This document shows positions 33,470 to 44,410 of a DNA stretch of 64,000 bases, piece by piece. The stretch is from Tetragonia tetragonoides (Eukaryota > Streptophyta > Magnoliopsida > Caryophyllales > Aizoaceae): assembly GCA_038025085.1 (NCBI GenBank), contig CM076146.1, forward strand, positions 16,776,001-16,840,000. The letters run 5' to 3'. The notes under the pieces were generated by a model that did no database searches, was not told the DNA's origin, and saw nothing but the letters and a program-made list of their open reading frames with translations. The position numbers and the translations under genes were made by a program. The stretch's first letter is position 1; every line of letters begins with the position of its first letter.

Positions 33470-34037
33470 GTCTTCAAAACTTTAATTTAATAGATACAAA
33501 TTCACCCATATAGTTTGAATTTTAATGGCAATAATTATTTGGATTGCATAAATTATAATGCTCAAATAAATATATACCAAATAACTTACAAATGCAGTTT
33601 AAATCTGAATCTTATGTAATTAAACACTACACAAATTCATAATTAATAAAACACATGCAACAAACTGTTCGTCCCTTATAGAGTTAATACTAAATAATAA
33701 GATTTAGACTACAAATAACGTCAACATTAGGTTTTGCTTTGAAAACTCTTCTCTTCGTGTCCTTTAGCATCTTTAATCCACCTCCACAAAATCCAAATAT
33801 CTTCTTCCTTCAACATTTTAATCAACCTGCAACATGGCAATTCTTTTTCAAAACATGCCCACATAAAACCTCATAACCCTTATTTATATCACACTGTACT
33901 TCTTTCTCAATCACTATGTAACCTCAGTTCAGGGTGTTACCTAGAAAACATATGAAATCTTTAGTCACTGGAATCTTCCTCTATGTTATCTTCTAGATTA
34001 ACAGCTATATTATCCTGTCAAGCCATCAAATCAAACT
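33470..34037. other. no gene seen; spacer between B3-like and FAR1-like genes
   Basis: AT-rich; likely 3' flank of the FAR1-like gene and upstream region of the B3-like gene on minus. No clear TATA position chosen. Confidence 0.4.
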
Positions 34038-36492
34038 TCATTTATTAAACGCCCTGCTTATTTCACTTAATTTATAACATGCTGAAATGAATTTGCTCAC
34101 CAAACGGACACTCCTTCTAACACCTGGGGTACTGGGACCAACTCCGTCATCACCTTCGCGATTACTTCTTATTGGATTGGGTGTACTTGGTTCAGTACCA
34201 AACCGATCTGGCTCCCTCTCTTCCTCTTGTGTGTCGGGTTCACCATTGCATTTGCCTTTCCGCATCTTTTCTTTGAAGGACAACTTCCTCCCTAGACCAG
34301 GCCTTCCCCTTGCCTTCACAACCAATGGATCTTCATACATTGGCCCCTCTACATTATCATGTACCACTTCACTTGCCTGGCCCCATGGTTCATAGAATTC
34401 AAACACATCTCCAACATCCTTCAACACACTTTTAAAGTGTGTACACATTGCCTCTGTACTAATAGCCCGATCTGCAAGTTCATAGAATTGTCTCTCCAAA
34501 TCACGTTTTCTCTCCCTCTCAACAGTCCATTTCCCACCAACTCCTACAAGCATCAGCTTACTATGATCCCTCTTCACATAATTCCTCCAACGTCGACTTA
34601 TGTACAACTCAGGCAAGCACACAATACGCCTACATTGAAACACTGATATTGCATGCCTACACAACAAGCCTTTCCAATCCCACATGCCACAAATGCAATC
34701 CACTTCCCCAGTTCCTATATCGTAAGTCACTCTAACGCCTTTCGTATTAACTGTCCCATCTTCTTTCTCCTTCTTCTCAATAACTTTGTAAATGCATTCC
34801 CCCCTGCTTCCCCAATCAACATAACCTCACAGTACACTGTTTCAACAATCTCAGTTTGTACTTTTTGGAACATGGACATAGTATATGATTCCTGGTATTG
34901 ACGCTCCATTACAAACTTTATTAGGCACCTCACTTTCCCATGCAATGTATCTGAATCTGCCTTAGTCTCCTTCTCAATTTTAGCTGCCAAAGCTATCTCA
35001 AACCTATCCAAAAAGGATTTCAGGGACGTTTTGTTGTGTACATAGTCTTCAAAATAAGCATTCATCGACTCAGTACGTTGGGTTAAAGACATCCCCGCCC
35101 AAAACTGATCCTTCACAAAAACAGGAGCCCATTTCCTACGCCACATGTACAAATACTATATCCATACCCATCGCTTCCTCATCTTATTCAACCAAAATTC
35201 CATGACCATACACTCCCACATGTCGTCAAACTCTTCAAAGGTCTGACTCTCCTACACGACGTCATAAAGCACATTCAACAGCTCATGGAATCAACTGTAC
35301 CCCCAAACTTGTCCGGGAATTTCTTCAAAATGTGCCATAAACACAACCTATGCCTACTACTGGGAAAAATCTCCTTGATTGCTTTACCCTTGCTCTGACA
35401 TTGGTCTGTAATTATCGTACCAGGACTAACACCTCCCATTGCTCTCAAATATGCTGAAAACAACCATTTAAATGTACCTGCATTTTCCCCACACAATAAG
35501 GCTGAACCAAGCAAACTTAACTGTCCATGATGGTTAACACCAACAAACGGGGCAAACGACATCTTGTACTTATTCAACTAGTACGTAGTGTCAAAGGAAA
35601 TAATATCATGGAACTACTTATACGCCGCCCTAGCTCTACCGTCCACCCAAAACACATTACGAATCTTCCTTTGATCATTAGCATCTATCTCATAGTAAAA
35701 ATCAACATTCAGAATTTGTAACTTCAAAGATAACTGTTGAAGTGCATTAGCATCACCACCCTTTAGCCTTGCCCTCTTTATCTTTGCTAAATGGTTGCGG
35801 ATATCACTGGCCAAACAAGGAATCTTTTTAGCACCACCATAACAAGTGGTGGCTGCTTTCACAATCTGATTTGTCCTCACACTAGACTCCTCTAAATACT
35901 CTATTGACTGCACAGCAGGTTCTGTATTCCTAAACGAAGGTATAAATCTAGACATAGAAGGACTCATCTCATGATTGTGCAACAAGTTAACATTTTTAAT
36001 TATCCAACAGCCTACTCCCTCCTTACTAACCCCAACACGTACCTTACATTTACACTTCACACTTGGTTTCCTTCGCTCTTTATTATCTTGTGATGGACTT
36101 TCCCCAACCCTATGGCATGCAAACAATTGAGATTTTAAATCTCCGTCCTTGTTCTTATTGTGAGAGAACTTAACAAAGGCAAACCCTAAGCTCCTTCCAT
36201 ATGCCACCAAAAAGGTATGTGCATCATCAACACTGGCAAATATCTTTCCCAACTCAGGGACAACTACTTCTCCATCCTCAAATAATCCAGATATATCTAT
36301 ATCGTCCTCTTCTACACTGTTAACTTCTTCACCTCCATAACCTCCATCAACTTCATCACCTTCATCAACTTCTTCAGAACTACCTTCTCCATTCTTATAC
36401 ACAGTCTCACTTTCATTACCTGAAGAAGATTATTCACATCTTACTTCAGGGTTGTTTGACTCATCCAAACCATGACACTCAGATTCTTTCAT
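34038..36492 (-). pseudogene. FAR1/FHY3-like Mutator (MULE) transposase, degenerate
   Basis: Read on minus from the ATG near 36492 (MKESECHGLDESNN). An acidic N-terminus leads to a FAR1-type zinc-binding domain (FACHRVGE, VKCKCKVRV, NLLHNHEMS; about 36000-36150). The MULE DDE domain keeps all acidic residues: SFDTTY (about 35590), TIITDQ (about 35405) and RTESMN (about 35065). A SWIM finger follows (CICGMWDWKGLLCRHA, about 34655-34705) with a proline/charge-rich tail to 34038. Defects: stops near 36432, 35614 and 35580 and frame changes near 35200 and 34728. Length after repair would fit the family. Related host genes are light-signalling factors; here degeneration suggests a dead transposon. 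Its upstream leader was split by the Tat insertion at 37075. Confidence 0.88.
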
Positions 36493-37069
36493 CACCAACA
36501 ATACCTATGTGGGCCACACAGTTCATCAAAAGTTAATAAAACAACCAACTCATCAGCTATGTGGCCTAACACCACCTCCCTAACCACTATACTCCTACAA
36601 TCATCATAAAGTTCACAGCTTCCATATTTTAACCTTACTCCTATCAATAAACAGGAACCTATTCTGTACCAACTATCACTAATACCAACCCTCAACTCTA
36701 TTCAAACATCATAACTATTCACTGCAATCAACACACACACAACTCCACACTGTCAAGCCTTCAACATTTATAGACCCTGTCATATACAAATACACATGGG
36801 GAGGGGATAATTTTATACAGCTATCACTCCAACCAAACCACACTAAGTCCAATTACACCCCCCATCTCATGCATTCAACATTAAAATAGGGACAATGTAC
36901 TACAACTCTCAAAAACATATTACTCACAAATTAGGCAAAAATACATTTTAAATCATACAACCACCCTTAAACTTACAAAACATGTCATGTCAATGACCAA
37001 TAACATTATATCCAATTACACGCACATTCTCATGCAACATTTCTTTACATATAACCATTGATTTTGTTT
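36493..37069 (-). other. proximal leader of the FAR1-like gene
   Basis: C/A-rich on plus. No convincing ORF; continues across the Tat element at 47823. The minus frame 36695-36492 is not recognisable. Confidence 0.4.
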
Positions 37070-37074
37070 CGGGG
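37070..37074. repeat. target site duplication GATTT (left)
   Basis: GATTT precedes the LTR start TGTTTCGGGG at 37075; the same five bases follow the right LTR at 47818-47822. Confidence 0.92.
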
Positions 37075-37598
37075 TTCTTTTTGAGGGGTCGACTGGAAAA
37101 GTGTCGAAGTGAGAGAGCTCCTGAATCGAAGGTCTAAATGGGCGACCTACAAAAGAGAAAACGGGACTGCCCCGGGGGGTTTCCCGGGAGGGGTCCCCTC
37201 CAACGGTCAAGGCAGATATTTGAAGGAAGAGAGAGAAAGTCCAGAGAGAATATCTTGGAAGCAGTGCTAGAGAGAGAAATTAATTGTTACCTGAAATGAA
37301 CAGTGACCGTATATTTATAGGACGTCATCTTTAGGGCACAGAATTCAGTACCCTATCAGATGTCCGGCGTAAACCTCAGCGCCTCGGTAAATGGGCCTGC
37401 CATTTACAGTATTCAAGGGCCAAGCTGGTCATATCAATCATGCTGACGCGCTAAGGAATATTCCCGGGATTTAGGGGGGCTCTATTATAGCCCCTTGAAT
37501 GCCACGTGCCGGCTTACGATTGGCCGTCTGATTTGTGGACCCCCTCTGATGACGTGGCAGTCAAGGGTTGTTCAAAATACATATTTTGGGCCCCAACA
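37075..37598 (-). repeat. 3' LTR of Tat element 1
   Basis: 524 bp from TGTTTCGGGGTTC to GGGCCCCAACA. On minus it is preceded by CGAGGGGCTAAA (37599-37610), the polypurine tract. Closely similar to 47286-47817. Confidence 0.93.
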
Positions 37599-37987
37599 TT
37601 TAGCCCCTCGAATTATGTCAAAGGAAGATCTTGAGTTTGGCATGATTCGAAAGAAGAAAGCGTGGAGAACTCCTTGGGACATATTTGCAGCTTCTGGTGG
37701 CGCTCAGACATGGGCGAGTCCTTTTTTGGTGTGAGACGGCCGAGTCTCCATTTGGCCTGAGATGGGCGAGTCTCCTTTTGGCCTTATATGGGAAACTGCC
37801 CAACCTGGGACAGCACCTTCTAAGAGCTGAAGGAGGGGCGAGTCCCCTTTTGGCTTGAAATAGGCGAGTCTTCTTTTGGCCTGATATGGGCGAGTCCACT
37901 TTTGGCCTGATCAGGAGATGGGTGATATGCATGTCACCAACGAGGAGTCGCCTTCCATACAGGTCATTAGGAAAACCGAAGAAGACC
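37599..37987 (+). repeat. short GGGCGAGTC repeats next to 3' LTR
   Basis: From 37709 to 37915 a degenerate unit of about 25-31 bp (gatgggcgagtctccttttggcctga) recurs at least five times. Its core ggcgagtc resembles the core of the 121-bp units further on, suggesting a common origin. It lies just upstream of the antisense gene start and could form its 5' region. Confidence 0.7.
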
Positions 37988-39078
37988 ATGGCCAAGTCTA
38001 AGGTGGAGGCCAAGAGGAAGAAGGACCAGCTGAATGAGCAGCTGAAGCAAGACCTTGCTAGGGGCCTCCTTACTGGGCTTCCTCCCTCTGATTCTGAGGG
38101 GAGTGTCTCTGACGCTTTAATCATCCCTCCTCCCCCAAAGAAGACCAAGAGGGCGAGCCCTTCCACTACTAACACTCCTTCTTCAGGGAGTTTAAAATTT
38201 AAGCTTCCCTTCAAGAGGAATGTGGAGGCGCAAAGCCAGGAGGTGGCAAAAAGTCCAGCTCAAGCCTCCTCTTCTCCCCTTCGCCCTTATGTGGCATCCT
38301 CTAAGAACAACCAAGCTGCTATCGCCAAGCTTAAGGAGGTCTTAACGGATGAAGACTGCGCCCATTTGAATGGCGAGGGCACTGGCATTGATACCAACTT
38401 GATGGAGAGCTTCGCCGAGGTAAGGGGAGTGGAGTACTCTTTACATGATTCAATTTCGTGATTCTAGGCTAACTTTTTACTTCTCTGCAGTTCACTCGCC
38501 AGCTGGTTCATCAGGATGACAAGACGGCCTTGGCAAGGCAAGAGGCTTCTGCTGAGGGGGAGCGCGCCTGCAATTGTTGGGCTAAGATGGAGGAGGCTCA
38601 AAAGGACCTCAAACTGGCCAAGGAGGAGCTTGCCAAGGCTGAGAGGGAGAAAGGTGAGTCCCAAGCTCTTCATGCCAAGGCCATGAAGGAGATCCAAGAG
38701 AAAAACACTCGCCTAGCCAAGCTGTAGGGCGAGATCGATGGCCTCAACAAGAGGTTAGCGGAAGCTGAGGATGCTGACAGGGACCAGAGCCTTGTTAAGC
38801 AGGGCTATGACTTGGCTAGGAGCCTCCTCAGGCCGGCCTTAGAGAAGTACAACACCTTGGTCGACTGGGACGTTGAGCATCCCAAGACTGAGGGCTACTT
38901 GAGGAAAAAGCTCACGGAGCACCACCGCGAGGAGGCTCGCCTTTGGAGGGCGTTAGATCTCCAGGCGGCTGGTACTTCTCAGGCTTGCACCTCAGCAGTC
39001 GATGGTGGAGATGACCAGGGGCAAGGTACTGAACTTGAGGCTTCTGAGGTTGATGAGCAGGATGAAGCTCAGGCCTAG
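37988..39078 (+). pseudogene. antisense additional gene of Tat element 1: two-exon, coiled-coil protein
   Basis: Runs opposite to gag-pol. Exon 1 from ATG 37988 (MAKSKVEAKRKKDQ; an upstream in-frame ATG exists at 37886) to 38419, basic and Ser/Pro-rich. A 71-bp intron (38420-38490) has donor GAG|GTAAGG and acceptor TTCTCTGCAG, both phase 0. Exon 2 (38491-39078) has a long coiled coil with heptad-like KMEEAQKDLKLAKEEL and EREKGESQALHAKAM stretches, a globular part (WDVEHPKTEGYL, ARLWRALDL), and an acidic end. One in-frame TAG at 38725-38727 interrupts it. Antisense genes at this place are known in Tat relatives (for example gene23 of maize Grande), function unknown. Family not assigned. Confidence 0.75.
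38420..38490 (+). other. intron of the antisense gene
   Basis: GTAAGG donor after CCGAG, and a T-rich acceptor ending TCTGCAG. Removing it joins two open frames in phase. Reading through would hit a stop at 38461. Confidence 0.7.
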
Positions 39079-39335
39079 GAGGATCAGGATCAGGAGCAAG
39101 AAGACACTGAGCAGTAGGGAGATAATACTTCGTATCTAAGAGTGTGTGGCCTGTACACATCTTGACTTGCTTATTTTTGAAGTTTGAACAAGTATTCCAT
39201 CCTTTGCAAACTTTTACTGCCAAGCTTTGGGCCTGGCACCCCTTGCCCATCTTAATGAAATTTCCTTCAATTTTACCTTGCTTGTGTGCTCTTCAATTTT
39301 CCCAGATGTGCTATTTGTGTGAATCGTAGTAGTTC
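39079..39335. other. 3' flank of the antisense gene
   Basis: Acidic-codon-like remnant to about 39117 (Gln/Asp/Glu), then 3'-UTR-like sequence with T-rich stretches up to the tandem array. Confidence 0.4.
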
Positions 39336-39339
39336 ACAG

Positions 39340-41215
39340 GTACTTAGAGTACAGTTGGGCGATCTTAGGAAAGCCTCATTTGGCCGAGTCCTAGGTAAGA
39401 ACATAACCACATTGCCCACTTTTGGGTCCAATGGGTATTAGTGCTAAACTAGGCCCATGGGTACACGAAGTACGGTTGGGCGACCTCATGAAAGCCACTT
39501 TTGGGCGAGTCCTAGGTAAGAGCATAACCACATTGCCCACTTTTGGGTCTAATGGGTGTTACTGCTAAACTAGGCCCATAGGTACATGAAGTACGGTTGG
39601 GCGACCTCAGGAAAGCCTATTTTGGGCGAGTCCTGGGTAAGAGCACCACCACATTGCCTACTGGTGGGTCTAATGGGTGTAAGTGCTGAACTAGGCCCAC
39701 AGGTACAAGAAGTACAGTTGGACGACCTCGGAAAAGCCTCTTTTGGGCGAACCCGGGGAGAGAGCACCACCACATTGTCCGCTGGTGGGTCCAATGGGTG
39801 TTAGTGCTAAACTAGGCCCAAAGGTACATGAAGTACGGTAGGGCAACCTCAGGAAAGCCTCTTTTGGGCGAATCCTGGGTAAGAGCGCCACCACATTGCC
39901 CACTGGTGGGTCCAATGGGTGTTAGTGCTGAACTAGGCCCACAGGTACTTGAAGTACGGTTGGGCGACCTCAGGAAAGCCTCTTTTGGGCGAGTCCAAGG
40001 TAAGATCCCCACCACATTTCCCACTGGTGGGTCCATTGGGTGTTAGTGCTGAACTAGGCTCACAGGTACATGAAGTACAGTTGGGCGACCTCAGGAAAGC
40101 TTCTTTTGGGCGAACTTTGGGAAAGAGCACCACCACATTGCCCACTGGTGGGTCCAATGGGTGTTAGTGCTAAGCTAGGCCCATGAGTACATGAAGTACG
40201 GTTGGGCGACCTCAGGAAAGCCTCTTTTAGGCGAGTCCTTGGTAAGAGGATAACCACATTGCCCACTTTTGAGTCCAATGGGTGTTAGTGCTAAACTAGG
40301 CCCATAGGTACATGAAGTACAGTTGGGCGACCTCAGGAAAGCCTCTTTTAGGCGAGTCCTGGGTAAGAGCACCACCACATTGCCCACTGGTGGGTCCAAT
40401 GGGTGTTAGTGCTGAACTAGGCCTACAGGTACATGAAGTACAATTGGGCGACCTCAGGAAAGCCTCTTTTGGGCGAAGCCTGGGAGAGAGCACCACCACA
40501 TTGCCCACTGCTGGGTCCAATGGGTGTTAGTGCTAAACTAGGCCCATAGGTACATGAAGTACGGTTGAGCGACCTCAGGAAAGCCTCTTTTGAGCGAGTC
40601 TTGGGTAAGAGCACCACCACATTGCCCATTGTTGGCTCCAATGGGTGTTAGTGCTGAACTTGGCCCACAGGTACATGAAGTACGGTTGGGCGACCTCAAG
40701 AAAGCCTCTTTTGGGCGAGTCCTGGGTAAGAGCACCACCACATTGCTCACTGGTGGGTCCGTTGGGTGTTCGTGCTGAACTAGGCCCACAGGTACATGAG
40801 GTACAGTTGGGCGACCTCAGGAAAGCCTCTTTTGGGCTAACCCTGGGAAAGAGCACCTCCACATTGCCCACTGGTGAGTCCAATGGGTGTTAGTGCTAAA
40901 CTAGGCCCATAGGTACATGAAGTACAGTTGGGCAACCTCAGGAAAGCCTCTTTTGGGCGAGTCTTGGGTAAGAGCACCACCACATTGCCCACTAGTGAGT
41001 CCAATGGGTGTTAGTGCTGAACTAGGCCCACAGGTGCATGAAGTACGGTTGGGCGACCTCGGGAAAGCCTCTCTTGGGCGAGTCCTCACATTGCCCACTG
41101 GTGGGTCCATTGGATGTTAGTGCTGAACTAGGCCCACAGGTACATGAAGTACAGTTGGGCGACCTCAGGAAAGCTTCTTTTGGGCGAGTCCTGGGTAAAG
41201 GCATTACAAGTAACA
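39340..41215. repeat. tandem array of about sixteen 121-bp units
   Basis: Unit core ggttgggcgacctcaggaaagcc recurs near 39356, 39477, 39598, 39719, 39840, 39961, 40082, 40203, 40325, 40446, 40567, 40688, 40808, 40929, 41050 and 41157. The period is constantly 121 except for a 14-15-bp loss in the next-to-last full unit (about 41085). Units alternate between variants (for example cactttt versus cactggtggg; tgctaaact versus tgctgaact), hinting at higher-order 242-bp structure. The array lies between integrase and the antisense gene. As 121 is not a multiple of 3, the 70-odd-codon frames on both strands are artefacts. Confidence 0.95.
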
Positions 41216-41348
41216 CAATACAATATTATTTGATGTTGTAAGTTTCCATTGAGATTTGCAAGACAAACTGAGCAGTTATATACAAGCCCCCTTTGGATCT
41301 TACAATATTAAAGCAGTAAATCTAAGGAATTTTATTAAGTACTATCAC
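41216..41348 (-). other. integrase-proximal non-coding stretch of Tat element 1
   Basis: AT-rich stretch between the repeat array and the integrase stop codon. Confidence 0.5.
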
Positions 41349-42528
41349 CTAGATGTAGTATTTCCTCAGATTGTCAACATTCCAAGATCTTGGTAGTTTT
41401 TCACCCTCTAGAGTGGATAGGCGATAAGTACCCTTCATTACCTCTTCCACGACCAAGTAAACTTCCCAATTGGCGGTAAGTTTTCCTTGGATAGCCCCTT
41501 TTCCAACAGCCTCGGCTTTTCGAAGAACCATGTCGTCTACTTGTAGTGGACGAGCTTTGACACGCCTGTTACATTGTCTGGCCATTTAAACTTTTGCTAT
41601 TGCCTGCTTCAAGACCGCATTGCCCCTTACTTCAGGTAGGAGGTCCAATGCTTCTGCCATAGTTTGTTCATTTTCTTCCTCTTCATATTCAATCATACGC
41701 CATGTAGGCTCCTTAATCTCAACTGGCATGACAGCTTCTGAGCCATACACACCAGCATGAATGGGCTCTCGCCAGTGGCGCTTTTCTCTGTGGTCCTTAT
41801 GGCCCGTAATAAACACTGTAGTTTGTCGACCCATTTGCCTTTGGCGTCGTCGAGCTTCTTTTTTATCCCATTTAAAACCTGTTTATTGGCTGCTTCAGCT
41901 TGGCCATTTGTCTGAGGGCGAGCAACTGACGTAAATAGAGGTTTGACGCCATGCTTAGTGAGAAACTCGGTGAGCTTGGGTGTGTGAAACTATTTCCCGT
42001 TGTCAAACACCATGTTCTTGGGGACGCCAAATCGTGTGATGATGTTTTTCCAGATAAACTTGGTTACATCCTTCACAGTTATGTTTTTGGTCGACTCTGC
42101 TTCTACCAACTTAGTGAAGTAATCAATTGCCACTAGTAGGTACTTCCTCTAGTATCTGCCTGTAGGAAAAGGGCCCAGAATGTCCATTCCCCATCTTGAG
42201 AAGGGCAAGGGTGTGTTGATTGGGGTGAGCTTGTTTGCAGGCTGCCTATGGACTGGGGCGAACCTCTGGCACTTGTCGCATTTTTTGACCAACTTAGTTG
42301 CATCTGTACTTAGGGTTCCCAATAGTACCCTGTTCTGAGTGCCTTTCCAGCTAAGGAACGGGCTCCCATATGGGCTGCACAGTCGCCCTCATGGATCTTC
42401 TTTAAGATGGTTTTTCCTCTTTCTGGAGCGAGACATCTCAATAGGGGTTGTGTGGTACCTCTTTCGTACAGTAATCCCTCGTGGTAAACAAACCATTCTG
42501 ATTTTTTCTTGATCCTCTCAGCCTCTTC
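41349..42528 (-). pseudogene. integrase of Tat element 1
   Basis: On minus: zinc-finger end (CDKCQRFAP, about 42250-42280), catalytic core with the D,D,E pattern seen as RWGMDILGPF (about 42165-42200), VFDNGK (about 41990) and QAEAANKQ (about 41880), then MLVYGSEAVMPVEI (41727-41770) and the C-terminal domain (RPLQVDDMVLRKAE, KLTANWEVYLVVEEV, LPRSWNVDNLRKYY) ending at 41349. Stops interrupt it near 42150, 41985 and 41586. DNA-joining enzyme of the element; not functional here. Confidence 0.85.
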
Positions 42529-44335
42529 TTAGTCTTCAGGCAACATGTCGTGTCTCAGGTACTGGATTATTGGGTTCATCCAACCCTCGGATCTGTCGAC
42601 CCATACGACTTGTTTATCTTTGATGGTTTTGTTTGGGAGCACCTCCCAAAAAACGGATCTAGGGTGATCATTTGCTGATGAGCTGGCTAGCTTGGGCAGG
42701 GCATCAGCCTCTTGGTTCTCAGATCTGGGGATATGCTTGACTTCAAAATTATCATACTTCTCCATCGCTTGTTTGACCTTGGCAAGGTATTTTTGCATTG
42801 TGTCTTCTCTGGCCTCATAGTCGCCATTGATGTGCCCTACAACCAGTTGGGAGTCTGTGAAGGCTTTTATGCATTTTGCCCCAGTAGCAGAACACATCTC
42901 CATTCACGCCACCAATGCCTCGTATTCACCTTCATTGTTAGAGGCTGGGAATAGGAATCTCATGGCGTATTCATACTTATTACCCTCGGGGCTGATCATG
43001 ATGATTCCAACCCCGTGGCCATGCGATGTTGCCGAGCCATCGACGTAGAGCCTCCAGAATTCAGTCGGTTCCTCCTTGTTATCAGGTCCAATAGTACATT
43101 CCACAATGAAGTCAGAAAGGGCATGTGCCTTAATGGCGCGGCGAGGTTCAAATTGTAGGGCGTAAGGTCCCAACTCAACTGACCACTTGATCATTCGCCC
43201 AGAAAAGGTTGGATTTTCCAGCAGCTTCTTCAGGGGTTGGTTCGTGAGTACCACAACTTGGTGTGAATCAAAGTATGGTTTTAGCTTTCTGCTAGCCATG
43301 AGGAGGGCGAGGCTGAGCTTCTCACTTTCAGGGTATCGAGTTTCAGCCCCTGCTAGGGCATGACTGACATAGTAGACTGGGACCTGAATTGCCTCTCTTT
43401 CCACAATCAAGGCTGCACTGATCGCCTTCTCTGCCACTGACAGGTATAGGTACAACACTTCTTTTGGAGCGGGGCTCACCATTCTCGGCAGTTGGGCCAA
43501 GTACTGTTTCAAGGTGTTGAATGCTAACTCAGCCTCGGGCGTGCACTCATACTTGCCCTTTTTCTTGAGTATGTCAAAGAAGGGGAGGGACCGCTCTGAC
43601 GATTTAGACATAAACCGTCTCAGAGCAGTGACATATCCTGTGAGCTTCTGTATTTCCTTGATGTTTCTTGGAGCTTGCATGTCGATCACTGCTTGGACTT
43701 TGTCTGGGTTAGCGTCGATTCCCTTTTGGTTGATGACCTAGCCTAGGAACTTACCCGCCTCTACCCCAAAAGTACATTTCTTTGGGTTGAGTTTCATCTT
43801 GGAACTTTCGCAAAGTTTCAAAAGTTTCTTTGAGGTCGCCCAAGTGATCTGCAGCCGTTACACTCTTCACTATCATATCATCAACATAAGCCTTCATAAT
43901 CCTTCACAGCTGATCAGCAAAGAGCTTATTTACTAGGCGCTGGTAGGTGGCGCCAGCTTTTTTAAGTCCGAAGGGCATTGCTGTGTAACAGAACAAGCCT
44001 CTTTCCGTAACAAATGCTGTGTGCTCCTGGTCATTAGGGTGAAGATCCAGCTGATGGTACCCCCGAAAAAGCATCCAGGAAGCTAAGGGCTATGTGTCCT
44101 GCAGTCGAGTCCACCAGTCCCTCGATCTGGGGTAGGGGGAAACTATCCTTAGGACACGCCTTGTTCAAGTCTGTGAAGTCCACGTACATACGCCAAGAGC
44201 CGCCGGATTTCTTCACCATTACCACATTAGCCACCCCCTCTGGGTATTGGCACTCTCTGATGAACCCTGCTTCTAACAGTTTCTTGACTTCTTCTTGAAC
44301 CGCCGAGTTTTTCTCAGGACCAAGATTTCTCTTTT
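42529..44335 (-). pseudogene. reverse transcriptase, RNase H and archaeal-type RNase H of Tat element 1
   Basis: RT starts near 44330: MANVVMVKKSGGSWRMYVDF and NKACPKDSFPLP (44234-44140), then MPFGLKKAGATYQR (about 43945-43985) and the active site AYVDDMIVKS (about 43860-43895). RNase H follows (43689-43180; VYYVSHALAGAETRYPESEK). The aRNH has WRLYVDGSATSHGHG, NNEGEYEALVA, AFTDSQLVV and QEADALPKLAS, carrying its four acidic residues. A TGA between EALVA and MEMCSATG (about 42904) fits a CGA-to-TGA change. Other frameshifts occur near 44040 and in 43690-43960. The aRNH is diagnostic of Tat. Confidence 0.88.
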
Positions 44336-44410
44336 TTGTTTGACCGGTTTAATCCGGGGATCCACACTCAGTTTGTGGATGATAACTTCTGGGTCGATGT
44401 CGGGCATTTC

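Noticed and set aside
39340..41215. Regular array reminiscent of CRISPR.
   Set aside because: Whole 121-bp units are repeated without unique spacers, in plant retrotransposon context.
39570..41241. About twenty ORFs of 60-100 codons on both strands.
   Set aside because: They lie in the 121-bp tandem array; the period is not a multiple of three, so each frame is just the same unit read in shifted frames.
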